DNA of 64,000 nucleotides from positions 5,332,001 to 5,396,000 of the forward strand of contig NZ_AP022593.1 of the NCBI RefSeq assembly GCF_010731815.2, written 5' to 3'. How positions within the stretch are numbered: the first letter of the stretch is position 1; every line of letters begins with the position of its first letter. The DNA is from Mycolicibacterium arabiense (GTDB lineage: Bacteria; Actinomycetota; Actinomycetes; Mycobacteriales; Mycobacteriaceae). The position numbers and the translations under genes are program-made. Below the pieces are notes generated by a model that was not told the DNA's origin, did no database searches, and worked only from the letters and a program-made list of their open reading frames with translations. Positions 10,349 to 19,358 of this stretch are shown here, one piece after another.

Positions 10349-10377
10349 CGGCTTGGCGGACCGGGTGTGACAGCGAG

Positions 10378-10393
10378 TGTGACGTGGCGCACA
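10378..10393. promoter_or_regulatory. Candidate AcoR-like operator upstream of the GAF regulator
   Basis: TGTGACGTGGCGCACA, an inverted repeat with TGTG/CACA ends, lies 10 bases before the regulator start. It matches the site at 8433-8448 in 15 of 16 bases (opposite orientation). A further TGTGACA half-site lies 12 bases upstream at 10366. This would fit autoregulation. Confidence 0.65.
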
Positions 10394-10403
10394 ATCGAGG
10401 GCG

Positions 10404-11693
10404 ATGCCTTCCTCATCGGTGACGCCGGAACCCGCCGTGGCCGCGGGTGACGACCCGCGCAGTTACGCCATGCTGCTGTCCGAGGTCTACGACGCCACGA
10501 TGGCGGGGCATCGGTCACCCGCCCGGCCGCGCGGGGTGATCGCCGATTCCTGGAACAGGTTGCTGAACAAGGGAATCGACCCCGATCACCACCACCCGCC
10601 GGACGTCGACAGCAGCGGCCTGGACGCGCTGCGCCATGCCTCGGGGCTATTCGCGGTGCTCGACGACGTCTCCCGCGGGCTCGACTCCGTGATCGACGGC
10701 GGTGACAACATCCTCGTCGTCGCCGATGCCCGCGGCCGGGTGCTGTGGCGCTACGGCTCGCCGCGGGTGCTGACCAACGCCGACCGGCTGGGCTTCGTCG
10801 AGGGCGCCCAGTGGAGCGAGAGCGCCGTCGGCACCAACGCCATCGGCACCGCACTCGCCTCGCACCGGGCGGTACAGGTGTTCTCCGCCGAGCACTTCCT
10901 GCGTAGCCATCACGCCTGGACCTGTGCGGGCGCCCCGATCAAGGACCCCCGCACGGGTCAGGTGGTCGGCATCGTCGACGTCTCGGGCCCCGCGGCGACG
11001 GTGCACCCGACGACGGTGGCGCTCGTCGACCTCGTCGCCCGCCTCGCAGAGTCGCAGTTGCGCGAGGTGCACGACCGGACGCTGAACCGGTTGCGCACCG
11101 TCGCCGCCCCGATCCTGGCCCGCGTCGGGCGACCCGCGCTGGCGGTGGACACCGACGGCTGGGTCGCCGCGGTCGACTCGCTGCCCCCGCACAACCGGAT
11201 CCCGTTGCCGCGCAGCGTCACTCCCGGACGCGCCTGGATACCGTCGCTGGGCGCGTGCGATCTCGAGTCGCTGCCCGGCGGCTGGCTGGTCCGCCTCGCC
11301 GAGACCGACGGCGACGAGGCCGCCGTGCCCTCGCGGGTGACGCTCGATCTGCGCGACGGCGCCGCGCCGGTCCTCGACGTGGTCGGCCAGTTCGGCACGT
11401 GGCGGCGGGACATCTCGCCGCGGCACGCCGAGATCCTGCACGTGCTCGCGACGCACCGCGCAGGCCGTTCGGCGCCCGAGTTGGCCGACGACCTCTACGG
11501 CGACCGGTCGCGGGTGGTGACCGTGCGCGCCGAGATGTCGCGACTGCGCAGGCAGTACGTCGGGCTGGTGCTCGGCAAGCCCTACCGCTTCCCGGAGTCC
11601 GCGGTCGTCGACCTCGTCTACCCCGACGACATGGCGACGGTGCTGCCCGCGTCGACCGCTCCGGCCATTCGCGCGGTCCGCGGTATACGTTGA
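10404..11693 (+). CDS. GAF-domain transcriptional regulator, AcoR-like without AAA+ domain
   Basis: 429 aa. Residues about 50-200 form the AcoR-type GAF sensor ([58 protein letters not shown]). A middle region follows, then a C-terminal helix-turn-helix from about residue 330 ([40 protein letters not shown]). The sigma-54 AAA+ domain of classical AcoR is absent, as is common in actinobacteria. It follows the butanediol/acetoin-type dehydrogenase and reductase genes, so it probably senses such a metabolite and controls them. Confidence 0.85.
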   Translation: MPSSSVTPEPAVAAGDDPRSYAMLLSEVYDATMAGHRSPARPRGVIADSWNRLLNKGIDPDHHHPPDVDSSGLDALRHASGLFAVLDDVSRGLDSVIDGGDNILVVADARGRVLWRYGSPRVLTNADRLGFVEGAQWSESAVGTNAIGTALASHRAVQVFSAEHFLRSHHAWTCAGAPIKDPRTGQVVGIVDVSGPAATVHPTTVALVDLVARLAESQLREVHDRTLNRLRTVAAPILARVGRPALAVDTDGWVAAVDSLPPHNRIPLPRSVTPGRAWIPSLGACDLESLPGGWLVRLAETDGDEAAVPSRVTLDLRDGAAPVLDVVGQFGTWRRDISPRHAEILHVLATHRAGRSAPELADDLYGDRSRVVTVRAEMSRLRRQYVGLVLGKPYRFPESAVVDLVYPDDMATVLPASTAPAIRAVRGIR

Positions 11694-11697
11694 CCCC

Positions 11698-12834
11698 GTG
11701 ACGGCCGACTTCGACATCGACTCCTTCGACGTCGAGGCGTCCGGATTGCTCGACGGGCTCGAGGGCAAGGCTCGCCAGGAGCGTGCCGAACTCATCCCCT
11801 GGCTGTTGAGCAAGGGGGTGACCGTCGAGCAGATCCGCGACGCCTATCAGCCGATGCTGCTCGCGTCGCGACGCATCCTCGGCGACGACGGTCACCTGGT
11901 CTCCTCCCGGGAGATCAGCGAGCGGACCGGGATGGATCTCGAGCTGCTGCAACGCCTGCAACGCGCCAGCGGGCTGCCGCGGGTGGACGACCCCGACGCC
12001 GAGGTGCAGATGCGCATCGACGGCGATGCGCTGTCGTATGCGCAGCAGTTCGTCGAGCTGGGGTTCACGCCCGACCAGATCGTGCTCGTCGTCCAGGTGC
12101 TCACCGAGGGCCTGTCCCGCGCCGCCGACGTCATGCGCTACGCGGCGCTGCAGGCGGTGAGCCAACCCGGGACCACCGAGCTGGACGTCGCCCAGCGCAC
12201 CGAGTCGCTGCTGCTCAAGGTGGCGCCGCTGCTGGGCCCGATGATCGCCGACATGCTCCGACTGCAGCTGCTGCATCTGATGGAGACCGAGGCGGTCAGC
12301 GCGGGTGAGCGCGCCGAGGGGATCCCGCTGCCCGGCGCGCGCGAGGTGACGATCGCGTTCGCCGACCTCGTCGGCTTCACCCGGCTTGGCGAGGTGGTGC
12401 CGCCGGAGGACCTCGAGCAGCTCGCGCACCGGTTGACCGACGTCGCCCGTGAGGTGGCCGAGCCGCCGGTGCGGTACGTCAAGAGCATCGGCGACGAGGT
12501 GATGCTGGTGAGCACCGACCCGGCGGCGATGCTCGACGCGATGCTCTCACTCGTCGAGGCCACCGAAGCCATCGAGGACTTCCCGCGCCTGCGCACGGGT
12601 CTGGCGACGGGGCTGGCGGTCAGCCGCGCGGGGGATTGGTTCGGCGGGTCGGTCAACCTCGCGGCGCGCGTGACGACCGCGGCGCGGCCGGGCGCGATCC
12701 TGGTCGACGAGGCGACGCGCGAGGCGATCGGCGACGACCCGCGCTTCAATTGGTCGTTCGCCGGTGCGCGCAAGCTCAAGCACATCAAGGACGACGTGAA
12801 GCTGTTCCGCGCCAGGCGGGCCGCACAGTCATGA
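11698..12834 (+). CDS. Class III adenylate cyclase, Rv1264-like
   Basis: 378 aa from GTG 11698. The N-terminal about 205 residues are the helical regulatory domain seen in pH-responsive Rv1264 ([20 protein letters not shown]). The catalytic domain shows metal Asp223 ([10 protein letters not shown]) and Asp266 (SIGDEVML), substrate Lys262 (YVKSIGD) and Asp313 (SRAGDWFGG), and transition-state Asn320 and Arg324 ([10 protein letters not shown]). The full catalytic set is present, so it should make cAMP from ATP. In Rv1264 the N-domain inhibits at neutral pH; the same is inferred here. It starts 4 bases after the AcoR-like gene. Confidence 0.93.
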   Translation: MTADFDIDSFDVEASGLLDGLEGKARQERAELIPWLLSKGVTVEQIRDAYQPMLLASRRILGDDGHLVSSREISERTGMDLELLQRLQRASGLPRVDDPDAEVQMRIDGDALSYAQQFVELGFTPDQIVLVVQVLTEGLSRAADVMRYAALQAVSQPGTTELDVAQRTESLLLKVAPLLGPMIADMLRLQLLHLMETEAVSAGERAEGIPLPGAREVTIAFADLVGFTRLGEVVPPEDLEQLAHRLTDVAREVAEPPVRYVKSIGDEVMLVSTDPAAMLDAMLSLVEATEAIEDFPRLRTGLATGLAVSRAGDWFGGSVNLAARVTTAARPGAILVDEATREAIGDDPRFNWSFAGARKLKHIKDDVKLFRARRAAQS

Positions 12835-12858
12835 ACATACTCGACGATGGGAGCAGGT

Positions 12859-13473
12859 ATGCGTGACCGCAGAGCAAGCCCCGCGGACTTCCTTGCCGCG
12901 CGGCCGGTTACGCGGGAGAAGGTGTTCGCCGAGCCGAGCCCCGTACCCGAGGAACCGGGTGTCCAGGGCTGGTGGTTCCGGACCATCCCGGGAGCCATCG
13001 ACACGTCCGGTTGCGAGCAGCGCGACGGCCTGACGCTGCTCTACGTGGGGATCAGCCCCACGCGGCCGCCGACCAACGGGAAGCCGCCGAGCAAGCAGGA
13101 TCTGCGCAAGCGCATCCGCTACCACTACGGCGCAGGCAACGCGGACGCCGAGGGATCGACGTTGCGCAAGACGCTCGGCGTCCTACTCGGTGACGAGTTG
13201 GGTTTCCGGTTGCGCCGCATCGGCTCGGGTACCCGCCGCAGCTTCGCCGGTGGGGAGGCGGTCCTCACCCATTGGATGGCCGAGAACGCCCTCGTATCGT
13301 GGGTGGTCCACGAAGAGCCGTGGCTCCTCGAGGAGCAGTTGGTCGCGACGCTCGACCTGCCGCTGAACCTGCAACCGGAGAACAAGGACAACGCCTTCTT
13401 CCCAGAACTCAAGCGGCTGCGGCGGCAAGCGGAAGTGACAGCCAACAAGCAACGCATCCTCAAGGAGTGGTGA
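12859..13473 (+). CDS. GIY-YIG nuclease family protein
   Basis: 204 aa from ATG 12859, chosen because GGGAG lies 5 bases upstream; an in-frame ATG at 12847 also exists. The GIY-YIG signature appears as LLYVGISP at about residue 63, followed by DLRKRIRYHYGAG (catalytic Arg) and, near the C-terminus, EEQLVATLDLPLNLQPENKD carrying the Glu and Asn expected in the fold. No extra DNA-binding domain is evident. The biological role, whether repair or a stand-alone nuclease, is unknown. It converges with the copper ATPase gene. Confidence 0.75.
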   Translation: MRDRRASPADFLAARPVTREKVFAEPSPVPEEPGVQGWWFRTIPGAIDTSGCEQRDGLTLLYVGISPTRPPTNGKPPSKQDLRKRIRYHYGAGNADAEGSTLRKTLGVLLGDELGFRLRRIGSGTRRSFAGGEAVLTHWMAENALVSWVVHEEPWLLEEQLVATLDLPLNLQPENKDNAFFPELKRLRRQAEVTANKQRILKEW

Positions 13474-13479
13474 CGCCGG

Positions 13480-15657
13480 CTACCTCGCCGGATTTTCTCC
13501 CCGTCGCTTCGCTCGCCCTGGCGTGAACCGGCGCAGCCGCAGGCTGTTGGTGACGACGAACACCGAGCTGAATGCCATTGCGGCGCTAGCGATCATCGGG
13601 TTCAACAACCCGAACGCCGCCAGTGGGATGGCCGCCACGTTGTAGGCGAACGCCCAGAACAGGTTGCCCTTGATGGTCCGCAGGGTGGCCCGCGACAGAC
13701 GAATCGCATCGGGGACCGCGCGCAGGTCGCCGGTGACCAGGGTCAGGTCCGATGCCTCGATCGCCACGTCGGTGCCCGTGCCCATGGCGAGCCCGAGGTC
13801 GGCCTGGGCCAGCGCAGCGGCATCGTTGACGCCGTCGCCGACCATCGCGACCACCTTGCCGTCGGCCTGCAATCTCTTGACGTGGTCGACCTTGTCGGCG
13901 GGCAGCACCTCGGCGATGACGTCGTCGATGCCGACCGAGGCGGCGACCGTGCGCGCCGCGCGCTCGTTGTCGCCGGTCAGCAGGATCGGGGTCAGGCCAA
14001 GGTCGCGCAGGCTCGAGATGGCTTGCGCCGCAGACTCCTTGACGGCGTCGGCGACGACGAAGACGGCGCTGATCGTGTCGTCGACGGCCAGCCACACCGG
14101 TGTCTGGCCGCGTTGCTCGGCGTCCTCGGCTGCCTGCTGCAGATCCGGTGGTGCGCTCAGCCCGTGCGCGTCGCGCAGCCAGGTCGACCGGCCGACCACC
14201 AGGCGTCGGCCCGACACGGTGCCCGTGACGCCCATCCCGCCGTGGCTGGCGAAGTCGGTAACCCCGGACAGCGGTCCGACGGCATTGGCGGCGTGTGCAG
14301 CGATGGCGCGTGCGATCGGATGCTCCGACGCGCTCTCCAGGGCGCCCGCCAATTCGAGCAGCTCGGGGTCGGCGGGGTACGCCGCGACGACCGTCATGCG
14401 ACCCGTGGTGATCGTGCCGGTCTTGTCGAGCACTACGGTGTCGATGCGACGGGTCGACTCGAGGACCTGCGGGCCCTTGATCAGGATGCCGAGCTGGGCG
14501 CCGCGGCCGGTGCCGACGAGCAGGGCCGTCGGCGTCGCCAGGCCAAGCGCGCACGGGCACGCGATGATCAGGACTGCGACGGCGGCGGTGAAGGCCGCGC
14601 TCGCCGAACCGCCCACCACCAGCCATCCGACGAGCGTCAGCGCCGAGAGGCCGATCACCACGGGCACGAACACCGCCGACACCCGGTCGGCCAGCCGCTG
14701 GACGTCGGCCTTGCCGCTCTGCGCCTCGGCGACGAGGCGGGCCATCTGGGCCAGCGCGGTGTCGGTGCCGACGCGGGTGGCGCGCACCCGCAACAAGCCC
14801 GCGACGTTCACGGTGGCGCCGACGACGTCGTCGCCGGGTTCGACCTCGACCGGCACGGACTCACCGGTGAGCAGCGCGGCGTCCACCGCGGACGTCCCGC
14901 TGACCACGACGCCGTCGGTCGCGATCTTCTCCCCGGGGCGCACCAGGAACTCGTCACCCACCGCGAGGGCCGATATGGGCACTCGGGTCTCGACGCCGTC
15001 GGAGACGACCGCGACGTCCTTGGCGCCCATGTCGAGCAGCGCCCGCAGCGCAGCACCGGATTGCCGCTTCGCGCGTGACTCGAAGAACCGCCCCGTCAGC
15101 ACCAGCGTCGTGACGACGGCGGCGACCTCGAGGTAGAGGTGCGGGTGATGGGACCCGGCGGTGACCAGCTCCCACGTCGACCACAGGTAGGCCGCGAGCA
15201 CCCCGACCGAGATCAGGGTGTCCATGGTGGCCGAACCGTGGCGCAGGTTCGTCCAGGTCGCGCGGTGGAACGGAAGCGCACCCCAGGCGACGACGGGCGT
15301 GGTGAGCGCGAACGCGACCCAGGCCCAGTTCGTGAACTGCAGTGCAGGCACCATCGACAGCAGGAGCACGGGGACGCTGAGGGCCGTCGACACCGCCAGG
15401 CGGGGTAGGTACGACTCGTCGGTACCGGGCTCGACGTCCTCGGTGGTCGGCAGCGTGGCGGTGTAGCCGGTGGCCTGCACCGCGGCGACCAGGTCGTCGG
15501 GTGTCACGGTGTCGGGGAACCGAACCGCAGCCTGTTCGGTGGCGAAGTTGACGCTTGCCTCCACGCCGTCGATCTTGTTGAGCCGCTTCTCTATTCGAGC
15601 GGCACACGACGAGCAGGTCATCCCGCCGACGTCGAGCGTGACGCTGGACGTGCTCAT
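13480..15657 (-). CDS. copA: Copper-type P1B ATPase
   Basis: 725 aa from ATG 15657. It has an N-terminal heavy-metal domain with [14 protein letters not shown] (Cys15 and Cys18), eight predicted membrane helices, the TGES actuator motif in LLTGESVPV, the CPC metal motif in [15 protein letters not shown], the phosphorylation site DKTGTIT, the SEHP motif in [10 protein letters not shown] and hinge [13 protein letters not shown] and two HMA-type domains in the operon indicate Cu(I) export from the cytoplasm. Its start overlaps the copZ stop (tcat on the plus strand), and a CsoR-like operator precedes the pair. Confidence 0.93.
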   Translation of the reverse strand: MSTSSVTLDVGGMTCSSCAARIEKRLNKIDGVEASVNFATEQAAVRFPDTVTPDDLVAAVQATGYTATLPTTEDVEPGTDESYLPRLAVSTALSVPVLLLSMVPALQFTNWAWVAFALTTPVVAWGALPFHRATWTNLRHGSATMDTLISVGVLAAYLWSTWELVTAGSHHPHLYLEVAAVVTTLVLTGRFFESRAKRQSGAALRALLDMGAKDVAVVSDGVETRVPISALAVGDEFLVRPGEKIATDGVVVSGTSAVDAALLTGESVPVEVEPGDDVVGATVNVAGLLRVRATRVGTDTALAQMARLVAEAQSGKADVQRLADRVSAVFVPVVIGLSALTLVGWLVVGGSASAAFTAAVAVLIIACPCALGLATPTALLVGTGRGAQLGILIKGPQVLESTRRIDTVVLDKTGTITTGRMTVVAAYPADPELLELAGALESASEHPIARAIAAHAANAVGPLSGVTDFASHGGMGVTGTVSGRRLVVGRSTWLRDAHGLSAPPDLQQAAEDAEQRGQTPVWLAVDDTISAVFVVADAVKESAAQAISSLRDLGLTPILLTGDNERAARTVAASVGIDDVIAEVLPADKVDHVKRLQADGKVVAMVGDGVNDAAALAQADLGLAMGTGTDVAIEASDLTLVTGDLRAVPDAIRLSRATLRTIKGNLFWAFAYNVAAIPLAAFGLLNPMIASAAMAFSSVFVVTNSLRLRRFTPGRAKRRGENPAR

Positions 15658-15851
15658 GCCGCGACGTCGTATCCGGCGTCCTCGATCGCGGCGGTGACGG
15701 CACCCGCGTCGGGCGTACCCTCGATCCGCACCGAACCCGCCTGGAGGTCGACGTCGACTCCCGTGACGCCGGGCAGCGCCGATACCGCTGACGTGATCGC
15801 CGAGACGCAGTGGCCGCACGTCATGCCGCTCACTTCGATAACCATGCTCAT
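15654..15851 (-). CDS. copZ: Copper chaperone, heavy-metal-associated domain
   Basis: 65 aa from ATG 15851 (an ATG at 15845 is also possible). One HMA domain with [11 protein letters not shown] (Cys12, Cys15), which binds Cu(I) and hands it to the ATPase encoded next. Longer in-frame starts would cover the operator and are rejected. The stop overlaps the start of copA, so expression is coupled. Confidence 0.93.
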   Translation of the reverse strand: MSMVIEVSGMTCGHCVSAITSAVSALPGVTGVDVDLQAGSVRIEGTPDAGAVTAAIEDAGYDVAA

Positions 15852-15862
15852 GGCTCGAGTGT

Positions 15863-15879
15863 ATACCCATAGGGGGTAT
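15863..15879. promoter_or_regulatory. CsoR-like copper operator
   Basis: ATACCC (15863-15868) and GGGTAT (15874-15879) are perfect inverted repeats separated by ATAGG. The G-rich ATACCC-N-GGGGGTATGG layout resembles known CsoR operators of copZA operons. It lies 11 bases upstream of the copZ start, in the 37-base gap after the TetR gene. No csoR gene is within the window. Confidence 0.8.
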
Positions 15880-15888
15880 GGGTAGAGC

Positions 15889-16461
15889 CTACCTGGTGAG
15901 CCCGTCGACGAGCAGTCGCAGGCGCTCCGCTTCATGGCCGGGGCGTAGTCGCCCGGCACGGGTGAGGGTGACCAGGCCGTGCAACCCGGCCCAGAACACC
16001 TCGGACCGGTCGTCCGCGTTGCGGTCGTCGGCGCCCGCGGTCACGCCCTGGCGGAACTCGGCGAATGCCTCGACCAGCGGCGGCGGCGTGTCCTCCGCGG
16101 CGAAGCTCAGGGCGGTGGCCCGGGTGAACATCGCGTCGTAGACGGCTGGGTTGTCGCGGGCGAAGTCGAGGTACGCCCGACCGAGTGCGAGGGGCACGTC
16201 TACCGGTGCGTCTGCTCCGGTACGGGCGGCCCGCAGCGCTTCCGCGAGTTCGGCGAAGCCGTCGAGGGCCACCGCCTCCGCGACGCGGTCCATGCCGCTG
16301 AAGTGCTTGTAGAGCACGGGCTGGCTGTACTCGATCTCGGTCGAGAGTCGCCGCGTGGTGACGGCGTCCCATCCCTCGGCCTCGGCCAGCGTGCGGGCCG
16401 TCGTGACGATCAACCGCCTGCGGGCAGCCCGTTCGCGCTCGCGGCGCTCGTCGATCGGCAT
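15889..16461 (-). CDS. TetR family transcriptional regulator
   Basis: 190 aa from ATG 16461 (MPIDERRERERAARRR). The helix-turn-helix region is VTTARTLAEAEGWDAVTTRR then EIEYSQPVLYKHFSGMDRVA. The C-terminal domain (YLDFARDNPAVYDAMFTRAT) resembles the TetR_C_33-like group. It is divergent from a three-gene DUF1772-NIPSNAP-DUF4267 operon across a 96-base region with two palindromes, so it probably represses both directions. The effector is unknown. Confidence 0.92.
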   Translation of the reverse strand: MPIDERRERERAARRRLIVTTARTLAEAEGWDAVTTRRLSTEIEYSQPVLYKHFSGMDRVAEAVALDGFAELAEALRAARTGADAPVDVPLALGRAYLDFARDNPAVYDAMFTRATALSFAAEDTPPPLVEAFAEFRQGVTAGADDRNADDRSEVFWAGLHGLVTLTRAGRLRPGHEAERLRLLVDGLTR

Positions 16462-16468
16462 GCCACAC

Positions 16469-16501
16469 AATAGCACCGCTAGAAGTGCTAGCGCTGCTAT
16501 T
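16469..16501. promoter_or_regulatory. 33-bp palindrome, probable TetR operator 1
   Basis: Arms AATAGCACCGCTAG (16469-16482) and CTAGCGCTGCTATT (16488-16501) are reverse complements with a single mismatch, around a 5-base centre. It begins 7 bases upstream of the TetR start, suited to autorepression. Confidence 0.82.
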
Positions 16502-16520
16502 GACGACGCAGATGCGAAGG

Positions 16521-16535
16521 GTTAGCGTTGCTAAC
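16521..16535. promoter_or_regulatory. 15-bp palindrome, probable operator 2
   Basis: GTTAGC-GTT-GCTAAC is a perfect inverted repeat 22 bases upstream of the DUF1772 start. Its half-site TTAGC/GCTAA resembles the TAGC core of operator 1, so the same TetR could bind both. Confidence 0.65.
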
Positions 16536-16557
16536 ACCTCGACCGAAGGAGTCCGAC

Positions 16558-17034
16558 ATGGACTGGGAAATCACCATTCGCGCCGCCGCGCTGATCGCGG
16601 TGCTGGCCACCGCGGTGGTCTACGGCACCGACGTGTTCTGCGCGATCGTGCTACGACCGGCACTCGCCGCGGTCGACGACCGCGCGCTGGTCGCGGTGAT
16701 GGGACGCGTGCATCGGTACGGCGACCGGCGCATGCCCGCACCGGGTGCGCTCGGAATCCTCGCCACCGCAGCGGCCGTAGGGGCCGCCGTCGTGTCCGCG
16801 CACTGGGCACAGGCGATCGCTGCCGCCACCGCCTTGGTCCTGCTGTTGGTGTGGATCGCGCTCTACGCCACGGTGAGCGCACCCATCAACCGGCGACTGA
16901 CGGCAGCTGCGGAGACGGGGGATGCGCTGCCGAACGGCCGTGCGCTGCAGCATGACTGGGACCGGATCATCGGCCTGCGTGCCGCACTGCAAGGTCTCGC
17001 AGTGGCGGCGCTGTGCGCGGCGCTGATCGTCTAA
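16558..17034 (+). CDS. DUF1772-like membrane protein
   Basis: 158 aa, ATG 16558 with GAAGGAG 6 bases upstream. Four hydrophobic helices are visible: about residues 8-28, 62-80, 85-105 and 138-156. The segment YGTDVFCAIVLRPALAAVDD followed by DRRMPAPGALGIL, and PINRRL before the last helix, fit the DUF1772 (anthrone oxygenase-like) membrane family. Fungal relatives act in anthrone oxidation; the bacterial role is unknown. It is the first gene of the operon opposite TetR. Confidence 0.75.
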   Translation: MDWEITIRAAALIAVLATAVVYGTDVFCAIVLRPALAAVDDRALVAVMGRVHRYGDRRMPAPGALGILATAAAVGAAVVSAHWAQAIAAATALVLLLVWIALYATVSAPINRRLTAAAETGDALPNGRALQHDWDRIIGLRAALQGLAVAALCAALIV

Positions 17035-17050
17035 CGAGAAGGGACATCGG

Positions 17051-17368
17051 ATGTTTCAGTTCAGGACCTACACGCTGCGATCGCCCGACGCGCTGCACCG
17101 GTACGCGACCGTGCACTGGGCACGCCACCTCGAGACGTTCGCCGCGTTCGGGGTCACCACCCATGGCGTGTGGACCGAGCGACACGGCAACGCTAACCGG
17201 CTCGTCGCGCTGATTAGCTATCCGACCGGGGTCGATCCCGATCTACTCACGCGCCAGATCATGGCCAGCCCGGAGTTCGGCGCCGACATGGCCGGCTTCG
17301 ATCCCGCGGACATCGTCGACGTCGCGACGGTGCTGCTCGACCCAACGTCCTTCTCACCCATCCACTGA
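17051..17368 (+). CDS. NIPSNAP family protein
   Basis: 105 aa. FQFRTYTLRSPDALHRYATV, the HWARHLETFAAFGV helix and WTERHGNANRLVALISY match the NIPSNAP/dimeric alpha-beta barrel fold (EthD-like superfamily). No catalytic residue can be assigned. It lies 16 bases after the DUF1772 gene in the TetR-controlled operon; a small-molecule binding or monooxygenase-like role is possible. Confidence 0.8.
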   Translation: MFQFRTYTLRSPDALHRYATVHWARHLETFAAFGVTTHGVWTERHGNANRLVALISYPTGVDPDLLTRQIMASPEFGADMAGFDPADIVDVATVLLDPTSFSPIH

Positions 17369-17387
17369 CGACCCTGGAGCCACCGAC

Positions 17388-17768
17388 ATGACCATCACCA
17401 CCATCGCCTACGTGCTCGCCGGACTCATCGGCGCGGCCATCGTCTTCATCGGCGCACGCTTCGTCGTGGCGCCCGACACCGCCGCTGCCGGTTACGGCGT
17501 TCGACTGGATCTGGCCGAGCCGGCGGCGCGTGCCTACGCGAGCGTGAAGGGCGTCCGCGACATCGCATCGGGGTTGTTCGTCTTCATCCTGATGGCCTCG
17601 GGTGCGACGCACCTACTCGGCTGGGTCGTGTTGGCTGCCACCATCATTCCACTCGCCGACACGGCCATCGTGCTCCGCGGCGGCGGCTCGAGGTCGATCG
17701 CCTGGGGCGTCCACGGCGTCACCGCCGCCGTCATGCTGGTGACCGCCGCGCTGCTGCTCATCCCCTGA
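17388..17768 (+). CDS. DUF4267-like small membrane protein
   Basis: 126 aa with four predicted membrane helices (about residues 6-26, 56-74, 76-94 and 105-124). The segment GARFVVAPDTAAAGYGVR and AYASVKGVRDIASGLFVFIL resemble the DUF4267 family. Function is unknown. It is the last gene of the TetR-linked operon, 19 bases after the NIPSNAP gene. Confidence 0.75.
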   Translation: MTITTIAYVLAGLIGAAIVFIGARFVVAPDTAAAGYGVRLDLAEPAARAYASVKGVRDIASGLFVFILMASGATHLLGWVVLAATIIPLADTAIVLRGGGSRSIAWGVHGVTAAVMLVTAALLLIP

Positions 17769-17789
17769 GACCCAAAGCCCTGAGCGTCC

Positions 17790-19355
17790 TCACATGCCGA
17801 ACTCGCGCACCAACCTCTTCTTGTCGACCTTCTCGCCTGCCAGCGTGGGCAACGGCTCGGAGCGGATCTCCCACCGCGTCGGTATCGCGAAGTAGGACAG
17901 GGTGCCGGTCACGTGCGCGGCCAGGGCATCGGGCGTGGGCGCACCGGTGTCGGGTCGGTGCACGACGACGGCCACCAGCTCCTCGCCCAGATCCGGGTGC
18001 GGCACGCCGAGGGCAGCGACCTCCACGACCGCGGGATGGGTGGCGATGGCGGCCTCGACGTGCGGGCACGCGATGTTCTCGCCGCCGCGGATGACGACGT
18101 CCTTCGCGCGGCCGTCGATGAAGAGGTAGCCGTCCTCGGTGAGGTGGCCGAGATCGCCTGTGCGCAGCCACCCTTCGGCGTCGACTGTGTCGTCGTCGGG
18201 CAGGCCCGCGTAGCCGTTCATGACGGTGGGTGATCGCGCGAGCACCTCGCCGACGCCCTTGGCGTCCGGATCGGCGATGCGCAATTCGACGACGCCATAG
18301 GGTCGCCCGACGGTCCCCGGGTGCGCGGCCAGGTCGCGGGCGTCGGCAGCGGTCAGGAAGCCGCCCGCCTCGGTCATGCCCCACGTGTTGCTGAGCCCTC
18401 GCGACCGCAGATTCGGCAGCCTCTCCCGGATGCGGTCGAGCAGGTCGGTCGACACCGGTGCGCCACCCAGCGGCCACGACTTCAGGCTGCTCAGGTCGAA
18501 GGAGTCGAAGTCGGGATGCGCGAGCAGTCGAACGGCCATGGTGGGCACCGCACCCCAGATCTGAATGCGCTCGCGTTCGATGAGCCCGAGGATCTGGCCC
18601 GCGTCGAATCGCCCCTGCATCATCACGATTCGGCCGCCGGTGAGCGTGTGGGTCAGCAGGCTGGACAGACCACCGACGTGGAACATCGGCGTCGTCGCGA
18701 GGCTGACGGCCTGTGGGGAGTCACCGTCGAGGAGGTGGGGGAACCGCCGGTTGCGGGCCAAGATGTTGTGCTGGTTGGCGATCACCGCGCGTCGCGACAG
18801 TTCGACCGCCTTTGGCATCCCCGAACTGCCCGACGTGAACAGCACCAGCGCGGTGGCGTCGGGGTCGGTGTGGGGCACCGATGCCGCGTCGATCGCGGGC
18901 TCGTCGAACGCTGCCGTCAGGTCGGACAGTGGGCTCGTTGGCACGGCAACGTCGAGCGAGGTGTCGGTCAGGACGTGCGCGGGCGCCAGCAGCGTGACGG
19001 CGTGCTCGATCTCGGCGGGGCTCCACCACCGGTTGGCCAACACGGGCACGGCCCCGGCCAGCCAGGTGGCCCACAGCGCGACGACCCACTCCGGGGAGTT
19101 GTAGCCGAACACCATGACGCGGTCACCGACACCGACGCCGCGTGACGTCAGGATCGATCGGCAGGCCCGCACGGCATCGCGGAACTCCGCGAACGACACC
19201 CGGCGCTCGCCGTGCACCAGGAAGGTGCGGTCGGTCCACACCTCGGTGCCCGCGAGAAGGCCGTCGAACGTCGACGGGCCGCTCTCGTACACGATGCCGT
19301 CGTGCCCGCCGTAGGAGCCGGCGCGGGCCTCGGAACTCCAGACTCCGTCCGCCAT
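17790..19355 (-). CDS. Acyl-CoA synthetase/AMP-dependent ligase (FadD-like)
   Basis: 521 aa. The adenylate-forming motifs are complete: the P-loop FTSGSSGMPKAVELSRR at about 173-189, NTWGMTEAGG (A5), GWLRTGDLGHLTEDGYLFID (A7), KDVVIRGGENI (A8) and the C-terminal lysine in AGEKVDKKRLV (A10). It activates a carboxylic acid as acyl-AMP and normally transfers it to CoA. The substrate chain is not predictable. It begins 3 bases after the AIM24-like gene and probably forms an operon with it. Confidence 0.9.
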   Translation of the reverse strand: MADGVWSSEARAGSYGGHDGIVYESGPSTFDGLLAGTEVWTDRTFLVHGERRVSFAEFRDAVRACRSILTSRGVGVGDRVMVFGYNSPEWVVALWATWLAGAVPVLANRWWSPAEIEHAVTLLAPAHVLTDTSLDVAVPTSPLSDLTAAFDEPAIDAASVPHTDPDATALVLFTSGSSGMPKAVELSRRAVIANQHNILARNRRFPHLLDGDSPQAVSLATTPMFHVGGLSSLLTHTLTGGRIVMMQGRFDAGQILGLIERERIQIWGAVPTMAVRLLAHPDFDSFDLSSLKSWPLGGAPVSTDLLDRIRERLPNLRSRGLSNTWGMTEAGGFLTAADARDLAAHPGTVGRPYGVVELRIADPDAKGVGEVLARSPTVMNGYAGLPDDDTVDAEGWLRTGDLGHLTEDGYLFIDGRAKDVVIRGGENIACPHVEAAIATHPAVVEVAALGVPHPDLGEELVAVVVHRPDTGAPTPDALAAHVTGTLSYFAIPTRWEIRSEPLPTLAGEKVDKKRLVREFGM

Positions 19356-19358
19356 GGA

